Source: Helicobacteraceae bacterium
GTDB lineage: Bacteria; Campylobacterota; Campylobacteria; Campylobacterales; Sulfurimonadaceae
DNA: 41,285 nt
Assembly: GCA_015493495.1 (NCBI GenBank)
Contig: WGDB01000097.1
Location: 1 to 41,285, forward strand
Direction: 5' to 3'
Shown: positions 36,301 to 41,285 of the stretch, piece after piece
Position numbering within the stretch: the first letter of the stretch is position 1
Layout of the letters: each line of letters starts with the position of its first letter
Program-made: the position numbers and the translations under genes
Notes under the pieces: model-generated
Told to the model about the DNA's origin: nothing
Databases searched by the model: none
The model's input: the letters and a program-made list of their open reading frames with translations, nothing else

Positions 36301-37135
36301 AAAGGGAAGTGAGCGACCGACCAAGTATATCTATCTTCTGATCTTTATCTTTGTCGCGCTCTTTATGCAGGCGTACATCCATAACTATAACATCGTCTAC
36401 ATGACCCTCTTTTTCACTTTTGGCTTTGCTATGAGCAGTTACCCTTTTGGGCGTAATAACATTCGTGCTCTGGAACTTGAGCTTTTCTCTTTTGATAGGG
36501 TTTTCGCTCATGAAAAGAGTCTCTACGCGCTGCGGTTGCACTCCTCAAAACAGGAGCTTTATGACATTACCTGTATAGCTGCTCAAGATCGTGTGCATGT
36601 TGATAACATTAAAGAGGGGGAGGCGAGGTTGATCACCCTCTCACATACTTATGACAAACGGGGAGAGCAGGTGTTAGAGAGTGTTGAGTGTGTCAGTGGG
36701 TTTCCGCTGCCACATCAGACTTTTTACAAGGTCTTTGACATTAACAGAGCTTTTGTGGTCTATCCTGAGCCTAAGGGAAAAAGTCTGGATGCTTTTATGG
36801 TGCACAACCGTATGCTTTATGGAGAGCGCGAGGATTTTGACGGTATTAGAAACTTTGAAAGTGGAGACCGTCTCTCTGAGATCTACTGGCCTTCCTTGGC
36901 TAAGGGTGATACATTGATGAGCAAACAGTTTTTGTACAGTGATGAGAGTAGGGAGCTGGTCTTTGAGTTTGAGCAGTGTGGCAGCGATGATGAAACACGA
37001 CTTTCACAACTGACACTGTGGGTCTTAGAGTGTGAAAAGAGAGACCTGAACTTTACCGTAGTCATAGCGGGCAGACGTCTAGAACGCGAAAAGATGGAGA
37101 CAGATGAGATCCTTAGCTTCCTTGGTCGATTTTAA
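36242..37135 (+). CDS. DUF58-domain membrane protein
   Basis: 297 residues from GTG 36242 (CTGGAG about 10 bases upstream); an in-frame TTG at 36215 would add 9 residues. Two membrane spans near 30-70 are followed by a cytoplasmic or periplasmic domain with the family block 'FESGDRLSEIYWPSLAKG' (compare G-D-x-x-R-x-I-x-W). DUF58 proteins are von Willebrand-like partners of MoxR ATPases. The start deep within moxR and the 32-base overlap with the next gene indicate tight coupling. Confidence 0.85.
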   Translation: MIILNQLQKRFSPSFAKIARKGSERPTKYIYLLIFIFVALFMQAYIHNYNIVYMTLFFTFGFAMSSYPFGRNNIRALELELFSFDRVFAHEKSLYALRLHSSKQELYDITCIAAQDRVHVDNIKEGEARLITLSHTYDKRGEQVLESVECVSGFPLPHQTFYKVFDINRAFVVYPEPKGKSLDAFMVHNRMLYGEREDFDGIRNFESGDRLSEIYWPSLAKGDTLMSKQFLYSDESRELVFEFEQCGSDDETRLSQLTLWVLECEKRDLNFTVVIAGRRLEREKMETDEILSFLGRF

Positions 37136-39068
37136 AAAACCTTTTTCACCACTGCACCTTGTGGACGTGGCACTCATCTTGGCCATCATCCCTCACTTGG
37201 ACCGTCTCAAGTTTCCTATGCTGGTCTATCTCTTAACCGTTTTTTTAGTGTTACTCTTTTTCAGAGAACGCCCCAAATGGTTAAAGTACCTGCTGGTTCT
37301 TTTTGGACTGCTCTCTGTGATCAGCTCATTTTACAGCGACTTTAATTTTGCCTCATTTAACAAGTTCGCCCTCTACCTCTCATTTCTCAACGTTTTATTG
37401 ATCTTTGCGGTGACACTGCAGCGACTTGAAAACAAGGTGAACTTTTATCTGGCCTTTTCACCGGCACTGCTTTTGACACTCTCCTTCTTTCTGCACAACT
37501 CGGTACTGATGCTCTTTTATATGGTCTTTACACTTTTTGTCTTTTTACTGCTCTTTTTATGGCAAAAGATGCAGGGAGAACTCGTCACAGCCTTTAAGAT
37601 GGCACTTTCCATCTTTGCCTATGCCCTGCCTATTGTTGCCATCTTGTTTTTGGTCTTTCCAAGGATCAACTTCGAAAAAGCAGAGTATGGTTTTAGTGAC
37701 ATCTTAACCAAACGCAGTGGTCACAATGGACGGATGTCACTAGGCAGTGATGCTCTGTTGGTACCATCCTCTCAAGTCATTATGGAGGTCTATTTTAAAA
37801 AGCCCTTGCCCAAGAGTAGAGATCTTTACTTTCGTGGTACGGTTTTGTATCAAGACAAAGACACTGCTTTTTTACCTTTGGCCAAGAGTGCACAGCACCC
37901 TCTACGCCAGTCTGAAACAGCCACCCATCTGGCTGAGCCTGTAGATTATGATGTGACCCTTTATCCTCATGATGAGCGGTGGCTTTATGGTTTGGACATA
38001 CCTGTTGTTAAACCTGAAAAAAGTCAACTTTTAGAGGACTACACCTTAGTGGCAGACAAAAAGGTCAAAAAAAGTCTGCGTTACAGCGTGCGCTCTTATA
38101 TGCAGTACCAAATAAATGCTCCTTTACGTGAAGAGATCAAAAAAGCAGCTCTACAGGTAGACCTTCATCGAGATGAAGTAAGTGCCAAGATCGCAAAAAG
38201 TCTGCACTCTAAAAATGATGTAGAGACCTTAAACAATCTCGCAGCATATTTTCGAAGTTTGGGGTTAACGTACACCTTGAAACCCGACACCTTTGACACC
38301 CTGCGTCCCATAGACTCTTTTTTACAAGAGAACAAAAAAGGGTACTGTGTCCATTTCGCAGCAGCCTTTACATACATGGCTCGAGCCGCAGGACTTCCCG
38401 CTCGAGTGGTCACAGGCTTTAGAAGTAACAGTGATCAAACCTTGGGTAATTACCTGGTAGTGAGAGAGTATGATGCCCATGCCTGGGTTGAGGTCTACTT
38501 GAAAAAGCAGGGGTGGCGCAGGGTGGAGACGACAGCATTAGCGCAATATATGGACAAAGACGTTATGGAACAGCTTGGCGTACCTACTACTGTTTTGGGA
38601 CGTCTTTTACATGAAAGCAATCTGCGTTTTATGTATGTCAAATATATCATAGAGACGTGGGTTCTTGAGTACAGTCGTATGAAACAGATGGAGCTCTTAA
38701 AAAACCTTCTCAGCAGTAACAGTTATCTCATCAAAGCCATACTGTACCTGCTTCTTTTTATGATGCTCTCCATAGGTTTTGCCATCTATATAAGTGGTGT
38801 AAAAAGCACACATACGCTTTTAAAACTGATGCAACCTCTTTTTAAAACACTTCAAAAAGAGGGACTGAAAAAGCGACCGACAGAGAGTATGCACCACTTT
38901 TTCATGCGGGCAGAAAAACTGTATGATGCGCAGTGGTTAGAGCAGATAGATCTTTTGTATCATAGATTACGCTACGGTGAAGTTATAGATGCTGAAGATA
39001 AAAAACGTTTACAAAAAGAGCTAAAAGTCTTAATAAAAAAGGGTAGCAAAAACCTTAAAAATGGGTAA
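37104..39068 (+). CDS. TgpA-like membrane transglutaminase-domain protein
   Basis: 654 residues. Five to seven N-terminal spans (DUF3488-like), a periplasmic transglutaminase-like domain with C415 ('KGYCVHFAAAF') and H459 ('YDAHAWVEV'), one further span (about 550-570) and a DUF4129-like tail. The place of the third catalytic residue reads 'GWRRVETTA', giving Glu475 where the family usually has Asp. Forms the third member of the moxR-DUF58-transglutaminase operon, an arrangement well known in bacteria. Substrate unknown. Confidence 0.88.
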   Translation: MRSLASLVDFKKPFSPLHLVDVALILAIIPHLDRLKFPMLVYLLTVFLVLLFFRERPKWLKYLLVLFGLLSVISSFYSDFNFASFNKFALYLSFLNVLLIFAVTLQRLENKVNFYLAFSPALLLTLSFFLHNSVLMLFYMVFTLFVFLLLFLWQKMQGELVTAFKMALSIFAYALPIVAILFLVFPRINFEKAEYGFSDILTKRSGHNGRMSLGSDALLVPSSQVIMEVYFKKPLPKSRDLYFRGTVLYQDKDTAFLPLAKSAQHPLRQSETATHLAEPVDYDVTLYPHDERWLYGLDIPVVKPEKSQLLEDYTLVADKKVKKSLRYSVRSYMQYQINAPLREEIKKAALQVDLHRDEVSAKIAKSLHSKNDVETLNNLAAYFRSLGLTYTLKPDTFDTLRPIDSFLQENKKGYCVHFAAAFTYMARAAGLPARVVTGFRSNSDQTLGNYLVVREYDAHAWVEVYLKKQGWRRVETTALAQYMDKDVMEQLGVPTTVLGRLLHESNLRFMYVKYIIETWVLEYSRMKQMELLKNLLSSNSYLIKAILYLLLFMMLSIGFAIYISGVKSTHTLLKLMQPLFKTLQKEGLKKRPTESMHHFFMRAEKLYDAQWLEQIDLLYHRLRYGEVIDAEDKKRLQKELKVLIKKGSKNLKNG

Positions 39069-39139
39069 TATACTCTCTCCTCGAAGTATAAACAGTCGTC
39101 ATCTGTGCAAGCTATGGGCGCATCTAAGTCTCTATGTTG

Positions 39140-39145
39140 TAAAAT
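39140..39145 (+). promoter_or_regulatory. probable -10 box for the nitroreductase gene
   Basis: TAAAAT in 'TTGTAAAATACGC', 32 bases before the ATG; same form and distance as before atpB. Confidence 0.5.
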
Positions 39146-39177
39146 ACGCAATTATTTATAAGACGGAGTGAAGCCGA

Positions 39178-39864
39178 ATGGAAACTATGAATGTTATTGA
39201 CGCCATAAAAGGGCGTGCATCAAAGCGTAAGTACTTAGAAAAAAAGGTCCCTCAAGAGACTATTGAGAAGATCTTGGAAGCTGCTGCGATGACCCCAAGT
39301 GGTGCAAACATGCAACCATGGACAGTGTATGCTGTCAGTAACGACAAGTTACTCAAGGATATCGGTGACGCTATCATCGCCCATATTGAAGCGGGTGGTG
39401 ATGTCGATCAACACGTTCAGTACTATCCTCTAAACTGGATCAATCCGTATAAAAAACGCCGTATTCTTACAGGTGCGGGTCTCTACAAACTGATGGAAGT
39501 CGACCGCCATGATGACGCAACCCGTCAGCAGATGTGGTTTGACAACTACCGTTGGTTTGGTGCTCAAAACGTCTTTTTTGTTTATGTAAACAATGAGCTT
39601 ATCAATGGAGCGCAAGGTCCACTTATGGACTGTGGTGCTTACATGCAAAACCTTATGCTTGCTGCTGAAGGTTATGGCTTGGCAACAGTTCCTCAAGGTT
39701 CTACTACGGAGTATGGCAAGATCATCTCCAAGGTCATGGGTGTTCCTGATGACTTTTCACTGCTTTATAGTGTGGTTGTTGGGTATGAGGACAAGAGTGC
39801 GCGGATTAATTCTTACCAGCCAAAACGCGTAAAGTTAACAGACACAGTAACTTTCCTCGACTAA
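39178..39864 (+). CDS. nitroreductase-family flavoprotein
   Basis: 228 residues from ATG 39178 (GGAG 9 bases upstream; ATG 39187 is too far). FMN-dependent NAD(P)H oxidoreductase family. Seen: N-terminal 'IKGRASKRKYLEKKVP' with the basic FMN-phosphate contact, 'TPSGANMQPW', 'DCGAYMQNLMLAAEGYGLAT' start, 'VVGYED' at the C-terminus. Substrate could be a nitro compound, quinone or flavin; not decided. Monocistronic by position. Confidence 0.88.
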   Translation: METMNVIDAIKGRASKRKYLEKKVPQETIEKILEAAAMTPSGANMQPWTVYAVSNDKLLKDIGDAIIAHIEAGGDVDQHVQYYPLNWINPYKKRRILTGAGLYKLMEVDRHDDATRQQMWFDNYRWFGAQNVFFVYVNNELINGAQGPLMDCGAYMQNLMLAAEGYGLATVPQGSTTEYGKIISKVMGVPDDFSLLYSVVVGYEDKSARINSYQPKRVKLTDTVTFLD

Positions 39865-39971
39865 AAAGTTCCAGCTGCGGCGCGATTTGCACCGGGGTTC
39901 ACCTCTCAACGTACCGATGTACGCCTTCGGGTTCACGCCCGGCACAACTCACCCCACATCTGAAACTTTTT
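39863..39971. repeat. long imperfect inverted repeat (hairpin), copy 2
   Basis: Left arm 39863-39914 pairs with right arm 39919-39971 around the loop CGAT. Outer ends AAAAAGTT.CAG and CTGAAACTTTTT pair well; the inner CGTAC/GTACG stem is perfect. Compared with the copy at 24477, the inner stem changes from CGCAC/GTGCG, a compensatory change. It also carries GGGTTCAC twice. It starts within the stop codon of the nitroreductase gene. Confidence 0.7.
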
Positions 39972-40009
39972 TCTGTACATTAACTTTTTAAGATGCGCTT
40001 TGCTATCTT

Positions 40010-40111
40010 CTTCGCTCTTAATCTGCGTAATGCCCCAAGGGCATCCCCTTAACCTCCTCTGTTGACGAAAACGTTTTTGCTCTTAAGATGACTACGTTAT
40101 CTCTCTAAAAA
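40010..40111. repeat. degenerate 'CTTAATCTGCGTAAT' intergenic repeat
   Basis: Contains 'TTCGCTCTTAATCTGCGTAA', 'GCCCCAAGGGCATCCCCTTA', 'ACCTCCTCTGTTGACG' and 'TTTTTGCTCTTAAGATGACT', ending 'TCTAAAAACTA' at the minus-strand stop codon. Parallel in order to 24625-24707, and its middle matches 13755-13810. Confidence 0.65.
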
Positions 40112-40711
40112 CTAACTAAGGCTCTCTATCCAGTAAGGTGCATTTCTCTGCTCGGCTTTGACGGTTGTAGTACCGCCGTGACCTGGGTAGACGGTTTTGT
40201 CGAAGTCTAGGGTCATGAAGCGTTTGAGGGAGGTCTTCATATCTTCAGGTGAGGACATGGGAAAGTCGGTGCGTCCGATGCTTCTATCGAAAATAAAGTC
40301 TCCACTGAACATGGCGTCTTCGATCTCTATGGTTGAACAGCCTGGGCAGTGGCCGGGGAAGTGTCTAAATGTCATGGAGATACCTTCTATCTCCAGTGTT
40401 GTAACCTCTCCTTCGACTGCGACATCAGGAAAAGAGGGTGGCAGGTCAGGAACCCATGAGTTGTCCGTCAACATGGGTATATCACCTTTTGGGGTGTAAA
40501 GAGGGATCTCAAAAAGTTCTTTGGTCTCTTGGTTGGACCAGACATGATCGAAGTGACCGTGTGTGTTGAGGACAGCTACAGGGTTAGTGACATTTTCTTT
40601 GATCCAGGCAGTGGCATCTACACCGGGATCGATGATGATGTCTTTACCGTCAACAGTGACGATATAACAGTTGGTCTGGTACATACCCATAGGTTGGACT
40701 TTGATCTGCAT
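40112..40711 (-). CDS. metallo-beta-lactamase-fold hydrolase (glyoxalase II-like)
   Basis: 199 residues. The metal motif 'THGHFDH' (50-56) plus later His in 'FPGHCPGC', Asp in 'FSGDFIF' and His in 'YPGHGG' make up the full binuclear site. The short form without the C-terminal glyoxalase II domain fits the YcbL-type group of hydrolases acting on thioesters. Cytoplasmic, no signal peptide. Divergent from the DUF455 gene with a 63-base gap. Confidence 0.9.
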   Translation of the reverse strand: MQIKVQPMGMYQTNCYIVTVDGKDIIIDPGVDATAWIKENVTNPVAVLNTHGHFDHVWSNQETKELFEIPLYTPKGDIPMLTDNSWVPDLPPSFPDVAVEGEVTTLEIEGISMTFRHFPGHCPGCSTIEIEDAMFSGDFIFDRSIGRTDFPMSSPEDMKTSLKRFMTLDFDKTVYPGHGGTTTVKAEQRNAPYWIESLS

Positions 40712-40749
40712 ATAAGCTCGCTTTTGTGACTGCTATACAGCAGAAACAG

Positions 40750-40755
40750 TAAAAT
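40750..40755 (+). promoter_or_regulatory. possible -10 box for the DUF455 gene
   Basis: TAAAAT, 19 bases before the ATG at 40775, in the short divergent gap. Confidence 0.4.
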
Positions 40756-40774
40756 TAGTGATAGAATTATACCT

Positions 40775-41285
40775 ATGAATTTTTATACTAGCTTAGAAGA
40801 GATCCTTACCACTGCCCAACCTGCTCAAAAAGCTGCCCGTTTCCGCACTTTTTACGAGGCCTATTTGGCAGGTGAGGTGGTTTTCGAGACCAATTTCAGT
40901 GCCAAAAGTTTTACAGAACCCAGCTACAGTGCCTTTTGTACAGTGGTACATCCTCTTAAAGTACCCAAGCGTCGTAAACTGACCACAGACAATGGTAAGA
41001 TCATCTTACTGCATGCCATCGCACATATAGAGTATACGGCTATTGATCTGGCTTTAGACCATGCGTATCGTTTTCAGGGTCTTCCCAAAGCCTATTATGA
41101 TGACTGGTTGGAGGTGGCAGATGACGAGATCCGTCATTTTGAGATGCTTCATGCTATGTTAGAGCAGTTGGGTGCCAAGTATGGTGACTTGGAGGTGCAT
41201 AACTCTCTTTTTGAAGCCTCGTATAAAACAGAGGGAAGTCTGGTAGACCGTATGGCAATGGTGCCCCGTTATCTGGAAGCCAATG
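40775..41285 (+). CDS. DUF455 ferritin-like protein, N-terminal part
   Basis: The frame opens at ATG 40775 and runs off the window edge (170 residues seen). 'HAIAHIEYTAIDLALDHAYRF' start and 'ADDEIRHFEMLHAML' give the paired E..H / E-x-x-H carboxylate-histidine ligands of the ferritin-like four-helix fold of DUF455. The exact role of the family is unknown; a non-heme di-iron oxidase or tRNA-linked function is possible. The end with 'VPRYLEAN' is typical of the family. Confidence 0.85.
   Translation, partial: MNFYTSLEEILTTAQPAQKAARFRTFYEAYLAGEVVFETNFSAKSFTEPSYSAFCTVVHPLKVPKRRKLTTDNGKIILLHAIAHIEYTAIDLALDHAYRFQGLPKAYYDDWLEVADDEIRHFEMLHAMLEQLGAKYGDLEVHNSLFEASYKTEGSLVDRMAMVPRYLEAN

Overview
The window is about 41 kb of a bacterial chromosome that looks like a member of the Campylobacterota (Epsilonproteobacteria), most like the free-living marine Sulfurovum/Sulfurimonas group. 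This is inferred from the tightly overlapping gene style, AT-rich sigma70 -10 boxes (TAAAAT/TATAAT), an atpB gene placed away from the other ATP synthase genes, a MutS2-type rather than MutS1-type protein, and the character of TlyA, RibF and LigA. No 16S, tRNA or CRISPR was seen, so genus is only a suggestion.

Region 1 (1-8175, + strand) is one long housekeeping run with almost no gaps: the end of murC, a small membrane protein, mutS2, a response regulator with a PAS-like tail, ligA, a small outer-membrane barrel protein, tlyA and ribF. Region 2 (8176-9364) holds atpB and a small membrane protein behind an odd inverted-repeat intergenic stretch.

Region 3 (9370-17737) is the accessory island and the most interesting part. 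An HPr-kinase-like P-loop protein stands at one end and a PqqD-like peptide-binding protein at the other. Between them lie two related cassettes. Each has a 59-60 aa peptide with a twin-arginine signal whose predicted mature product is only 12 residues, a roughly 270 aa lipoprotein, and a roughly 745 aa secreted protein with calcium-binding TSP3-type repeats. The two lipoproteins and two peptides share an F-G-x-P-P motif at or near the C-terminus. I read this as a putative ribosomally made, possibly modified, Tat-exported peptide system with surface partners; no maturase was recognised. A ThiE-like gene overlaps or abuts the PqqD gene.

Region 4 (18462-24457, +) has gatB, a voltage-gated-type K+ channel with RCK domain, a lone RCK protein, gpsA and a DASS/SLC13 carrier. 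Region 5 (24708-31636, mostly -) has an EEP-fold hydrolase, cardiolipin synthase, small proteins, a Dabb protein (+), a methyltransferase, an ABC-F ATPase and a SPOUT RNA methyltransferase. Region 6 (31803-39864, +) has a small membrane protein, an M48 protease, prmC, a DUF4149 protein, a gap with a 29 aa membrane ORF and a decayed trpB 3' end, then a moxR-DUF58-transglutaminase operon and a nitroreductase. The window closes with an MBL-fold hydrolase (-) and the start of a DUF455 ferritin-like gene (+).

The intergenic spaces carry unexplained repeats: two related roughly 108 bp imperfect hairpins (24477-24585, 39863-39971) with a compensatory base change in the stem, a degenerate 'AATCTGCGTAATCTG' family in four gaps, a tandem 80 bp repeat (34189-34344) and interleaved inverted repeats (8202-8287).
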